This document shows, in pieces, positions 1-12,200 of a stretch of DNA of 64,000 bases. The notes below the pieces were generated by a model. It searched no databases. It was not told the origin of the DNA and saw only the letters and a program-made list of their open reading frames with translations. Location of the stretch: positions 1-64,000 of the forward strand of contig JAFCMP010000169.1 of NCBI GenBank assembly GCA_017506865.1, given 5' to 3'. Source of the DNA: Tribonema minus (Eukaryota; Sar; Xanthophyceae; Tribonematales; Tribonemataceae). The position numbers and the translations under genes are program-made. Within the stretch, counting starts at the first letter, position 1; each line of letters begins with the position of its first letter.

Positions 1-544
1 AGATGGGGGTGGAAAAATTACGGTAGATTCTGCGCCATTCAATCACGATTATGATAAGTATTCCCGCCCTCAGAAGCCAATACGGTCGTCACTTGAACTT
101 CAATTTAACTTCATGTTTAAACTTGCCCAACAGTTATTTTGCTGAGCGGTTTGCGAGCATGTATTAATTCTTGCCCTATCCATTAGCATTGAATATTCTC
201 CTCTTCATTTGCGGAGAGGACCCACTGCGAGCAGTCGAGTTACTGGTACGTGACAACGGACGGCGCATGGACGCGAACGGACGTGAAACTTGGTTTTTTG
301 GAGGCTTTTTGTAAACTTGAAGTTTAGAAAACACACAGCATAAACAAAACTGGTCTGCTGCAGGTGCCTGTCAGGAGACCACTTGAGTGTTCAGGCAGAC
401 AACATGCAGCTTGAGGTCCAAAGGCGATGTCTGCAGATAAGTACTAACAGTAATGCGATTAAGGGTGTTTTTGACACAATATTATTCAACTTAAACAAAA
501 TTGTCAATGTGCACAACTTTGAATGGAGACCTGGTGACTTCATC
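1..544. other. No gene recognised
   Basis: No reading frame with recognisable protein character and no splice-bounded exon was found here. The stretch is AT-rich at its start and contains several copies of the ACTTGAA/TTCAAGT word that is common across the window (about 88-125 and 311-325). Confidence 0.5.
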
Positions 545-815
545 CCTAGAAATTTATAAAGGCCCAAGGAGGCCGGGTTGCGTATAAATCGACAAGTTTG
601 CTTCAAATTTGAAAGCAGCCTAGTCTGTACTGCGCCCTAGGAGTTTGGATACCGGCACTGTAACACCGTGACAGCCCAGCATTGCGCTCCCGCGTGCCAC
701 ACTAGTGTAACGCCATATGATATTGCGGTCCGCCAACTCCCACGCCAAGGACATATACAGCTCAGTGAGGATCTGACGTTCGCAAGCGTGCCGCTAGCCC
801 GGCCTTGGTTAGGGT
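545..815 (-). repeat. Degenerate 3'-end fragment of the OTU/RT retrotransposon
   Basis: On the minus strand this matches the 3' end of the large retrotransposon (about 6278-6510). Both share the TTTATAAAGGCCCAAG terminus, the CCCTAGGAGTTTGGATACCGGC block and the CCGCCAACTCCC block. Many substitutions and small indels break the reading frame. Similarity stops near the same 3' point in both copies, which marks the 3' end of the element close to 6278. A short fragment sharing the 3' end is what 5'-truncated non-LTR insertions look like. The similarity is visible by eye; its percentage was not calculated. Confidence 0.75.
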
Positions 816-1079
816 ACTACCGTCATGTCGCTATTTAAGCCGGCCGGTCACATCCGACTGATTCGGAGTCGCTGGCAAGGTTTGAGTACTCCTATCCACC
901 TGAGTGACGTAGTCAGCTGAGCACTGTGCCCAAATAGCTACTAGTAAGCTTGGACGCTGTGCTGCAGCACAGCTCGGCATTTGCGCTCACATGCATGCAT
1001 GCGCCATGATGCATGCGTTCCTGGATCCTCAGCTAACTCTTCAACTTGAAGTTATGCCAGTAACATGCTCAGAATGTGC

Positions 1080-1192
1080 GTGAGGATGTGCCGCTTAGCC
1101 TGCGCTTTGTGTTTTTAATGCCTGAGCACGATGCTGACTGCATTGCCAACTCTTCAACATGTCGCAGACAGCTCTGCTTGCCCAGCAGTCAC
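1080..1192 (-). repeat. Second degenerate fragment of the same retrotransposon
   Basis: This matches about 6465-6590 of the element, including the CTGAGCACxxTGCTGAxTGCATTGCCAACTC block and the CTGCTTGCCCAGC block. It overlaps the portion already present at 545-815, so it is either a separate insertion or a local duplication, not a continuation of the first fragment. Confidence 0.65.
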
Positions 1193-1340
1193 GGTCCATC
1201 TACTACTAGTAGTTGAATGGCTGTCCACGTCCACGGTTTCGTTGTTCCGCCTGGAGACGCAGGATTAGCCAGCATGGGCAGAAGCAACGGCAGAAAGCAG
1301 CAGCGGCACCAGAGAGAGCAGCCAGCAAAGGCATTCTCTC

Positions 1341-4300
1341 ATGACAAACAAGCCTTTACGGCGGCTGGACGCAATCAAGGCTGTCGGCGAGCCTACGCTA
1401 CAGGAGGAGCACGGCGAACTGCTGCGGGCGGTGACGGTGCAGGAGGAGGCTCGTGGCGATGAGCTGCGCTTGCTGGCATCGATTGCGAGAGGAAAAGCTC
1501 AAGAGATGCACCAAATGCTGAACTCCATCACACAGTCGCTGGCACGCAAGTACGCGCAGGAACAGTATGGACTGCCTTACGTCGAGACTCTTGATGTTCG
1601 GTCCATTTACACTTTGGCGACATTTTTGACAGCGGAGGTCGGCAACAGCGGTTATTATGACGAGGACGTGTCGCTGGAAGAGCTCATGGTGATGAAGGCT
1701 GTGGAGACTGTGGTCGAGGAGCATGTGCCGGAGCGCCTACTGCAATGCATCGCCGCCAAGATTCAGGTAAGGCATGGCATCAAGTTGTGCCAGTTCATGT
1801 CGGTTTTTATGTGGTGTGCTAAGTTGTGACGTTGTGGCAGAGATCCAGGATTTCAGGAGTGGCGCACAATACAATTTGTCATTGTGTTTGCGTCAATCAT
1901 TACATTGTTGAGCGGACCTCCGAGTCCGAACATGCACTCCTCGTCACCGCAGCCAACTTGAATGTGCTGTGCATTATCATCTACTGTGAGCACACCGCGT
2001 CAGTGACGATTCTACGCTGGGTGTGGCAATTGTTCCAGTGACCTGTAACATGTCATTTCTTGCAATGTGCTCGCACATGACAAGATGCAATCGCTGATGC
2101 ACGCACCTACCTCGCTACAGTAGCACACGTCATGCTCTCTAGCATCATACGAATCAATTTTTTTTAAAAAAAGATTGTAGAGCTCTAGGTGACAAGGTGT
2201 GGTCAGCTGCAAGTGCTATTCAACAATGACCGTGGTCGCCGCTGCTGCACTCACTGACCACAAGTCAAACAGTGCCATCATGTCTAATAATTGCAGCACA
2301 CTGAACATAGGTAGCAAGGTCTAGACCGTCACGTATTGCTGTGGTGTGTCGTCTACAAGTCTTAGCGTAGTACTATAGAATGTCACATCACCCGCACTGC
2401 GCAACATATGGTTTGGCGTTCTCTGCGACATTTGTTGAGCCATTGATGTAGGTAATCTGCAGAGCGTCAAACATACGTGCACAATCACCACTCACAGTGC
2501 ATCATGGCTTCCATCATGATGGGAGAACCTCGTTGAACGCACTCCACTCAGCCAGCTTTCTCTGCAGACTTGTTGGTGCACACAACTGCCGTTGTCCCAT
2601 GTTGTGTGTGATTGTATTGAGTCTTGGCTGCGCTGACTTGTTTCCACATTGCTGTGCTGTGGCTGCCCCTCCCTGCCTGTTGATGCCAGCAATCCCAGGA
2701 TAACCCTGAGCTGACATGGTTTGACGATAATGACAAACTCAACCAGGAGACGCTTGGCAAGTTCATCGACGGCTGCGAGGACAATGCCTTGCGCGAGTCG
2801 CTGACACTGCTGCGCGATGTGCTGATCAAGGATGAGGAAGAACGTGCTGAGGTATGTTTGCAAGTAAACCATAGTAATTACTCACTGACTGCCTGGCTGT
2901 TCTGGCATGGTGTGCCAGTTAACAATTGATTTGGAAGTTCTGATAATCCACTTCCCATAACTCTTGGGTTAGGATTAGGGTTAGGATTAGGACTTTGTAG
3001 GGTTAGGGTTAGCCTACGTCCAGTGTTGTTAATCGCTGCACTCTAAGGCTCTCACTCCCGTGCTCCCCTGTGAGGACCCCGAATCCCGCTCACTCCCGGC
3101 ATTACGGCTAGGTGTTGGAGTTATCAGAACACCTTGTACTTCAGCTTTATCAACTTCCATTGAACGCGCCAACAGTGAAATGGTAGTGGCGAGCGAGCTG
3201 GGGGGCGCGCGCGGGTGGAAGAGTTTTGAAAGCATGCCTCTAGAAGAGGAAAGGGCCTTGTCGAAGGTTTGCACCACGGCTGCAGGTGATTCTGATGGGC
3301 GGCTAGTGCATCTTCTGCGAGGACTCGTGCAGGAAAAAGCTGCATCGGCTGGCGATGCACATGACGAGAGCGGCAGGCAGCAAACAATGCAGCAGCAACC
3401 TGAAGGAAGACCTATCATCAGACGTTCAGAAGCTGGCAGACGAAGTGGTAGCAGCAGCCAAAAAGCGTCGCAAGCTGGTACGGACATGAGGAACGAATCA
3501 GCGCGCCGCAGCAGGCGGCAAAAAGCCGAATCAGCAGAGCGCGATGGGCCACTACATCGACGTGTCAGCAACTTGAACTTCACATTCAGATCGTTTGTGT
3601 CCTCCTTCACTTGCCGCCATCTGTAGTGCCGTATGTCCTTTTGGCTGCCATGCTGAGCTGGCCTAACCCTAACCTGAGTGTTAGCTGGTCTGCAGCTAGG
3701 GTTAGCTGTCAGTGATGTAAGCACCTCCCAGATCCTGCTCACTCCCTTGCTCACTCTCACTCCCTTTACTCACCGCTCTCCCGTGGTTAACAACACCCCC
3801 GTGGTTAACGACACTGCTGCCCAGCAGATACTCTGGAAGACTTCGCTTGATCATGTTGCTTCCACGAAGCAAGAAAGCGATAAACACACTTGCAGCAGTC
3901 AACAACACTTTCTGTGGTAGTCTGCATCATTCAGGACTCCTGCTGCAAGTAGTTGAACTTTTTCATGACGAGCCGTATGTGGTGGGGGATGGGGTCTACC
4001 ACAACACAACAGCTACATGGCTCATCCTGTTGCCGAACTTCAACTGCAACAGGTATCAGTCATTTACCTACTGCTGACGTGCCCCTGCTATCATGATGCT
4101 GTTTGCAGGAGCTGATGGAATCTGGTGGTGCTGGCACCATGTGCCTGATGGCAGCAGCCCACCCTTCCCTGCATGTCAACTCCTCCAATAAAGGTTTCAT
4201 TGTGCCACCCAAGAAACTGGAGTTCAACGTTGCAGGGCGCGCCATAGTTGCCTTTACCGGACAAATCTTGTCAATTGACATTGGTGAGATTGACCCAGAG

Positions 4301-4537
4301 CTGTCATTGAAGGAGGCTATCCAGCATATGGGGCTACGCCTGGGGGCTTACAAGTGGCTCATTATCACCTGCATGCCCAATCCTAGATCAGATGTGCACT
4401 TGGTTGGTCGCCTCTTTGTCAGCAAGTGCAATATGCCGGAGCATCGCGGTGACTGGGCGATCGTTCAAAAGCGTCAGCGCACACTAGCCTTCAAGAAATG
4501 GGGGTACCATCTGTACTTCCATATATTTTCCGGCTGA
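1341..4537 (+). CDS. Unrecognised four-exon protein (about 392 aa)
   Basis: I do not recognise the family. Proposed exons are 1341-1766, 2699-2851, 3307-3477 and 4109-4537. All junctions are GT-AG and all are phase 0 (426, 153, 171 and 429 nt), which supports the chain. The first exon is rich in Glu and Leu and probably helical. The second continues an acidic helical region. The third carries a CxxCxxxC cluster (residues about 194-201) and ends in a basic KKRRKL stretch. The fourth contains a GLRLGAYKWLIITC segment that recurs, inverted, downstream. Exon 3 is the least certain, because its acceptor GGCTAG lacks a good pyrimidine tract. The ATG at 1341 is the first in frame. A related piece (LLPEPxVNLHGRIF) lies after the stop at about 4650-4771, so a longer or alternative 3' end is possible. 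Confidence 0.55.
2150..2285 (+). repeat. Dispersed repeat family B, copy 1
   Basis: This is one of five copies of a roughly 120-bp element built around GAGCTCTAGGTGACAAGG, then GGTCAGCxGCAAGTGC, a GCxGCTGCTGC core and a GAxxCxxACAGTGCCATCAT end. This copy lies in the first intron of the unknown gene. It has no open frame and no clear pol III boxes. Confidence 0.7.
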
Positions 4538-5860
4538 GTTCCTCTGAGTGGCCAAGCTATACATAAGGCTCGTCTTCATACGTGCCTTGGCCCGGGGCGA
4601 AGTAAAAGCGCACCTCAGAAATAACCATTCATAACTCATGTAACTTGCAGTTCCACTGGCAGACTGCCCACCTGCTGCCTGAGCCAGTCGTTAACCTGCA
4701 TGGTCGCATCTTTGTTGATGAGAACGGCCTGCGGGAGGGGGATAGCGGGGGGCTAGCTTGACGATAGCCTGCTCATGCTGGCCTGGGAGGAGTGGGGGTA
4801 CGTCATTGATCAGGAAGTATTTTAGGCATAAGCATGCAACAGGCCTGTGTTTGAGTCACCGGAGGGGGCAAGTACACTTGTAAACATGTGAATACTTTGT
4901 GGACACGTGATGATACACACACATGCGCGGGCGCACGCGCACATCCAGCACAACATCTGTTGCATTGATGCCCGCCCATAGCCTGTTGCCGTGGACCTGC
5001 TGATCTCGGTGCAAAGTTGATTGTTCATCAAAGTTCATGAATGTCCAGGAGAGCACCTTTTCGTCTCTCCTTGTTGTGCTGTATGTGCGCGCGCGCCCGT
5101 GCATGTGTGTGTAATCTTATCACGTGTCCACAAAGCATTCACATGTTTACAAGTGTACATGCTCAGCCCCCGTGACACAGGCCTGTTACATGCTTATGCT
5201 GCTTCAAATACTTCCTGTTCAATTATGCATCCCCACTCCTTCCTGGCCAGTATAAGCAGGCTATCGTCAAGGTCCCCGCTATCCCCCTCCCGCAGGCCTT
5301 CCTTAGCGACAAAAGATGCGACCATGCAGGTTCATTGTTGGCTCAGGAAGCACGCAGGTTGTGATCAGCCAGCTGAGGGCCCCTAAGCGTAGGCCAAGCT
5401 GCTGCACAGCCTGCATTGACCTCAACGACTCACCGGCTTCAATCGTCACATGCGTCCACTTACTCGATGACGACCTGCATTCGACCCACCATGTCAAACT
5501 CAAGAACCTCAGGTGGACAATAATGCGCGCCGCTGTTGGCAGAGGCGACGGCCAAGGGAGCAGCGAAAGCTACATCGGTGCACTTCATGTTTGCTGGTGT
5601 AGTGTTGGTGCTGGGTAGGTGTTGCTAGAGTGAGCGCACATGTTCCGAGATCCATCCAGAGGAGCGCGCGCTCCGGCCCGGTTGTTGAAGTAGAGTTCTT
5701 GAACTTTTTGAACATTTCATCGTCTAGGAGGGAATTGAACCCGTGACCTCCTGCTACCTTTTTGAATTCGCTTTTCTCATCCAGGCAGCGCGAAGGGTGT
5801 GATGCGGCCAGAAGGCACTCACTTTCTGTGCCGCGTGATGCTTGAGCAGCAGACGGCAGA
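4109..5860. repeat. Long imperfect inverted repeat
   Basis: The left arm is about 4109-4955 and the right arm about 5055-5860, separated by a loop of about 100 bp. The best inner part pairs 4690-4955 with 5060-5335. Shared blocks include CTTGACGATAGCCTGCT, CAGGAAGTATTT, CAACAGGCCTGTGT, ACACTTGTAAACATGTGAAT and TTTGTGGACACGTGAT. The outer part is conserved mainly at the protein level: GLRLGA-W-LI-TC on both strands, and CLMAAAHPS against CLLAASHPS. About 285 bp of the left arm, near 4384-4670, has no counterpart in the right arm. Confidence 0.8.
5260..5860 (-). pseudogene. Inverted decayed copy of exon 4 of the 1.3-kb gene
   Basis: Read on the minus strand this resembles the last exon of the gene at 1341-4537. 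The order is CLLAASHPS (about 5800-5830), a SLRSMQAVQQLGLRLGALSW block (about 5370-5430), then LPEPTMNLHGRIF (about 5305-5345). The pieces lie in different frames and are split by frameshifts, so no single protein is encoded. A join seen here, TC-xLPEP-NLHGRIF, is split in the plus-strand gene. The plus-strand exon may therefore carry an insertion relative to this ancestor. Confidence 0.55.
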
Positions 5861-6277
5861 GTGTTCTGTGTTGGAAACATGACTCCATGCTTTCTACGGA
5901 AGGGGGAAAATGTAGTTGAAAGCGTTGAGCTGAGAGCATATGCTCCTGCGCTCAAATACACAATTGAGCTGGGTCATCAAGAAGTATGCACTAGTTTGTG
6001 CCTGACACGTGCTCCCGTCAGAAACTGAACTGAGTACCTACCCGCCTGCAGGAGGGCTCCAGAAGTGCGCCTTACACGCTTTGTCAGGGAAGATGAAGTA
6101 TGATGGAGTATGTAGATGAGGATGGGGAAATGCTTGCCATCCCTCGATAGCAACTAGCAGATCTCTGCAATTTCGCAACGAACGCGTTTGGCTCGGGAGC
6201 AACAACTGGGCCAATGAGCTCCACCATACCATCAGCCTGTACACATACCACATTGCCACAAGTACGTATGGACTTGT

Positions 6278-9200
6278 ATTTATAAAGGCCCAAGGGAGGC
6301 CGGGTTGCCTATGCAATCGAAAAGCTTGCGTCAACGCAGCAGCCTAGTCTGCGCTGTGCCCTAGGAGTTTGGATACCGGCGCCGCAACACAGCCCAGCAT
6401 TCGCGCTCCACGTGTGTATGCCATGACGCGCTCCGCCAACTCCCGCGCCAGCGATATGCTCAGCTCAATGTGGATCTGACGCTTAGCTAACCCGGCCTTG
6501 CGTAACACATCTGCCTTCCCCCCCCCTGAGCACAGTGCTGAGTGCATTGCCAACTCCTTAACAAAAAGGCTTGTCTGCTTGCCCAGCCGTCCGTACGACT
6601 CCTGCACGAATGGCACAAAAGCCCAAGATGACGTCAAGGTGCCGGTGTGGTGCTTGACCTTCGCGTCCTCCCCCACCCCAGCAGCATAGCCGTCCGTGTT
6701 CGAGGCATTTGTTTTGCCTGTCAGGTACGAGCTCGCTGTGGGTGCGCGCACACTTGTGTCTAGCACTATTCCCTTGTTACGGTATGCACTGCTAAAGTGC
6801 AGACACCCTGGGTCAATGACTGTGTCCGCCCGATACCCCGGTACCTTGAAGACGCTAGCGTCCTCATTGCGGACAATAGAGACATGGTGCTGTCTCAAGA
6901 TGCGCTGTAGGCACCGCTTTTGGGCAGTGTGTGTCGCGTTGTGCCCCCGTATGTGCTGGCTGGGGCAGCTGATCGCATGCGTGGAGGTGGGGCTCACGTC
7001 ACTGCACCGCCATGGGCACACCTCGCCCTGTATGCCCCACCCGTCTATAAAGATCGCAACCATAATCATCGTGGCTGCTGCCATACTGGACATGGGCGCC
7101 GCACCCGGGCGGTCATTGGCAGCGGGTGGCACGCTCATCCACGCCATTGCCCCGGACGCACGCTGGCTGCGCAGCTGCGCCAGGACCCGCGCGCTAGCCT
7201 GTTGGCGGCGGCGGCTGGTGTCACGCAAGTCACCAATAAGTGTAGCCTGCGTCGGCTTGCCCACGGCACCAGCCGAGGCAGCCTCTAGGTCCTCCACCAG
7301 GCAGTCCTCGTATTGACGTCGAAGAACATTTGAAAGGCCGGCTTGTAGTCCGTGCGTGAAGTGACCGCGCCGGCGGCGGGGCACTACCTTTCTGCAGATC
7401 TCGTCAGCATAGGCCTCCCAGTCGTCGTCGTCGTCCTCCTGCCCGCCGCTGCAGCTGCTTTCTTCCGCGCTAGTTTGTGTTTTAGCGGGCGTGGAAGAGG
7501 CAGCCGCGGCAGCGGCTTGAGGGCCAGGTACGGTCGCCGCCGCAGCGGCCGCCTCGGCGCCAGGCACAATGCCGTGGGTGTGTGGGGCTGGCTCAGTGGT
7601 CCCCGTCTCCGTGACGGCAGTTGCGGCGTAGATCGCTTGCACCGCAGTGGGGAGCGTCGACGCTGCGGCCGTTGTATCCGCTGCCCACCGTAGCAACGAT
7701 GCTGGGAGCTGCTCGGCCACAGCTGTGCGTGATTTTTCGCCGCCATCAGCTGTCAGCGCTCGCGTAGAGCGTCGCACGGCCTCGATGATTGGCGGCAGTC
7801 CCTGGTCCTCGCGTATTGCGCATGAGTGCTGCGCGAACCAGGTGACTGCGCCGTGTTCGTCAGTGCCGAGCCTCAGGGCCCCTGCTGCCACAGTGGCATG
7901 AATTATTGCAGGCCGCAGTGTTGTGCATGCCTGGGCCGTGTATGCGGCTGGTGCCAGTAGCCCCAAAAGCGGCATGCCCAGACCGCCTCGTCGCTCCGGC
8001 AACCGTGACGCCCGCAGTGGCACTGCGATGTCCGTGAGTTCTGGCGGGCCCAAGCGCGGCAATACCAGCACGCTGCCACTGCTGGCTACCTCATTGTCAC
8101 CAGCAGTGCAGGCGGCCAGCAGGTGTGACTTCATGACTGCCGCGGTAGCGCAGCCGTGCAGGTGCAGCATGCGTTCAAGCGTCCATGCACAGAACCCGTC
8201 AAATGCGTGCAGCCATGTCTCACTCAAAGCCGTGTCAACGACCCGAGCTAAGAAGCCCATGCGCTTTGTCAGTGACCTGCGCAGAATGAATTGTGCTGCC
8301 TGTAGGTGATGCCGCGCCATCCCAGCTAGCTGCCACGACAATCGCCATGTCCCTGCGTCAACAAGATGCTTGCTCATGGCAGCATGCACATAGGCTGGGT
8401 GCCCTACCGGTACCCCGACCGACGTAAAGCCCTGACTGGATTCTGGCATGGTGGCGTCCACAAACGGTATGTCAAGGGCGCGCAGGCGTGCTCTGGCCGC
8501 TTCATCAAACACTGTGCCGCGCATGGCAATGGCCAGCGACTTGTCTGGTCGAACGCGTAGGCCCCCTGCCGCAAGCCGACGGATCACCTCTGCCACCCCA
8601 GCGGCCGCTGCATCGTCGAAGTAGGCAGCTTGCAGCACGTTGAGGTCATCCAGGAAAGCGCAGTGCGGGGCTGGCGGTTCCGCTGTGCTGTGGCCGTAGG
8701 CCGGCATACTGCCGGGCGTCGCACTCACTCCATCAGGGTAGAAGAGTAGGAATGCCGCTGCCACTGCAAAGTACAGCGGCCCTAGAGGGTCCCCTTGCTG
8801 GCACCCTAGGTGGGAGCAGATAATGCGAGCTTCACCGTTCACCTCCACTCGCATCTCTGGGGCAGTGTCACCACAGTATACGGACTCAAAGTGCGGGAGC
8901 AGCTCCGGACAGAAGAGCATAAGTCCCCGCACAATGGCGGCGCGATCCACACTGTTAAATGCGTTCTCACAGTCCAGCTGGATTGTGGTGCCATACAGCT
9001 CGTGCCACACGCGCGCGCGCGCTGCCACATGCTCGACGCCAGACCGGTATCCTACGCCAAACTGCGACATGGAGGCCAGCAGCCCCGATATTTTGCCCTT
9101 GACACCCCGTGCCGCTGTGGACCCGAGGAGTCTGCGCCAGACACTGGAGCAGGCGATCGGACGCCGCTTCTGTCCTATGCCTGAGAGGGCCGCGGCGCGG

Positions 9201-12200
9201 AGAAGCCGTTGCGATTGCTCCGGCAGCAGTTCGGGCTCAACAAGCAGCGTCGTGAACACCTTGGCCAGGTGATGGGCGAATGCCGGTTCCATCACATCCG
9301 ATTCTGAATCACCAGCTAGTCCTGGCGAGGCACTGCCCACGGGGCGGGTGGCTGCTTTCACTGGTGCACCAGGCCCAGCGGCCATCAAGAGGTGTTCATA
9401 GCGTAGGCCGTCCAGCCCTCCTGCCTTCCCCGCCCCTGCTGCGGACAAGGTCGACAGTATGTCTGTCGCCTCCACCTCGAGGCGCCGTCCGGCTGCGCTG
9501 GCAGCATCCTCAGGCCTATCGCTGCGATCATGCGCCTGACCCGATTCGAAGACGGGACTGCCGCTGCCAGCGGGCCCGGCGGTCGTTGCCACCCCTGCGC
9601 CGTGCAAGCAGTGCCGCCGGGCGTCGCGTACCAGGCCGCGCACTTGCTCCATTGGCGTATCGACTACCCCGGGCCGGGTGCCAGTTTCAGGGTGCTTTGC
9701 TGCCAGCACCTGTGCCGTGACCTCGTCTGCTGGGGCGCATGCTTCACGCGCCTCTAGTCGTGCGGCAGCCAGGCCTACCCCCCGTCGCTTGCCTGAGAGG
9801 GCAGCGCATGCTGTTTGCTGCCTGGAGTCAGCCTCCGTCCAGTCGGCATCGAAGTTCGTTTGTGCCGACGCCGTAGCTGCGTTGTTTGGTTTGGGGGCCC
9901 GCAGCGCCGCTGCTGCTGACAGCGTCTTTCTCAGTAGCTCCGCAAAGTCGCCAGACAGCAACGCTGCCAGCCGGGCCGCAGGCGGCATACCGGTTCCCTC
10001 CGGTTGCCTACCAAAGGCCATTGCTGCTAGCAGGTGCAGCAGCCTGTAGCCGCGCTGCACTAGAGTCTGAGAAACCTGATGAGCAAACGCCCCGGCACCA
10101 TGGTGGAGGCGCACCCGTGCCGCCTCACGTGCACTGTCTGTGGCGTCCGCCAGTAGTCGTGTGGCGTGCTCCACTAGCCGTGCCCACTGGGTGCACTGCA
10201 GCTGAGTGCGGAAGGGGTTGGCAGTCGTGGTGAACCGTAGCAGCAGTAGATCCGCCTCATTGGTCTGGTCAAGTGCGTGGACGACCGAGGGCGTCGAGAG
10301 GTCCCAAGCCAGGGATGCTCGTGACTGGGGCTTTGAGGGCCTGCCACTGGTGGTGGTGGTCGGGGGGGGCGGTGACGCGGCATCGTCCGGCGGGTCCAAG
10401 TCCATGTCCGCCCATCCCACGGCCGTCCCGTGGGGGGGGCTGCTGTCCTGCAGCCTTAGGCTGTTAGACTGAGTGCGGCTGCCGGCGCTGCCAGGCGGTG
10501 CTGCAGCAGCTGCCGTTCGGCGCCGGCGTTGCGCGCCGGTTGCCGTGGCCGCCGGGCGTTTCTTGCTGGACTTTGAGTTGGCAGCGCCACTAGCCGGCAC
10601 CGCCGGTGGCTTTGGAGGTGTCGCTGCGGCAGCCCCCGCCGCCGCGGCCGCGCCGTCGCTACCCGCACCCCCGCCCTCGGACTGGCCCGGGGGTACTGCC
10701 GGGCGTGCGCGCGTGGGGGCGCTTCCATTCCGTCGACACGTGTGGCATGGCGAGGTCAGCGCGCATTGCCTCTGCCCCGCGCTGGCTGACATATGGACCA
10801 GACCGCAGGCACCTGTGCATGCACTCAGCTTCCTTACCGCCCGTAGGAAGTCTTCTGCCGTGCAACCATACATGGTGCTCATCTCCTGCACACGCTTGGC
10901 ATGGTGTGCCCCAGTGTTGCAGGTACTGCTGCCTGAAGGGGCACGGTCACCGGATGGGTCGTGATCAACCTGCTGCCGGATGCCCTTGGCGTATGCTGCC
11001 GCCAGATTTTGCTGACAGTGTGATGTGCTCGCCTCAGGGTTCAGCATCGACCTCGTGCAGCTACCACCGTTGAAGTGGGCCACTACCGGTGCCATGCGGC
11101 TCGCAGCTGACAGTTTGCCTCGCTGTTTGCTGTCCTCTTTCTGACCAAGCTTCCAAAATGCCAGTGTGCATAAAGGACACCTCAGTGGCTCAGGCTGCTG
11201 TGGCAACTGCAGCGCAGTACGGGGCTGTGTCCGACTCGGAGCCGTGATGTGGGTGCTGTTAGCTTGAGTGGTCGCCGACGCTGTCATAGTGGTTGGCAAG
11301 GGCGGAGCTGCCGCAGGGGCGACAAGCAGTTCAAAGTGTCCCACATTTGTATATAGCCCAGGCGGCGTCCACAGCACATCCAGATGGCAGTCAGGCTGAG
11401 CTGGAGTTGCCGGTGCGAATACCGCTGGCAGCCCCATCAGTTGTGCCAGCACCAGCCCTGTTGATTTTTGCGTGCTGCCAGTGGCCTGAGGCTCGGCCTG
11501 CCACACCGTCACCGAGACCGCGTAGACCGCTGCAACAATGGCCCACACAGACAAACCGAGGGGCCGTCCCCACACGCCCTCTTCCTGTAGGCGTTGCAGC
11601 AGGAGCGTGTGCCCGCTGTCCGCGCTGTCCGTTTCATTTGTGCCGTACTCGATTGCGAGGCAGCGAGCGCGTGTCCCGTACGTGTCGAATTGTTCACGTG
11701 TACACGCAGGTTGGGCTGCTGCATGCGCGGTCAGTTGACGCATCGATGACATGCTGGCCCCTTGTTTGCCCGCCCCCTGCGTGACGTATGCCACCATCCC
11801 GTCCAGCAGTGCCTCTCGCATGGCAATCACCAGTGCTGGGGCCGGCAGTCCGTGCTCAACTGCGACGCTGTCTATGCCGTGTAGAGCTGTATGAATCAGG
11901 CAGTTGCCGTTGCCCACGTTGCTCACGGGGCGAAGCTCCCCACCACGTGCTAGCGTCGCTGTGTTTTCCCCAAGCGCCTGTTTGTGGAGTGCCTGCAGGC
12001 CCGTGTGCCAAGTGGAAAAACCATAGTTGGTGGCTTTTGCCAGCGCGTCTTGCTGCTCCTCCACGGTGACTGTATGGCACACGGTTGAGGGTATCCGGGT
12101 CGCCACCGTCACGGTGGTGACCTTCGCCGGCCCGGATATTGGTGCTGAGGGGGCAGAGGCACCGCCCCTCGGCGGTGTGGTGGCTGGTGCCAGGGGTGCA

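Noticed and set aside
5715-5790. B-box-like GGTTCAATTCC on the minus strand (5726-5746 region), suggesting a tRNA
   Set aside because: The T stem pairs only three bases, no acceptor stem or A box at the right distance could be found, and the region is part of the decayed inverted copy.
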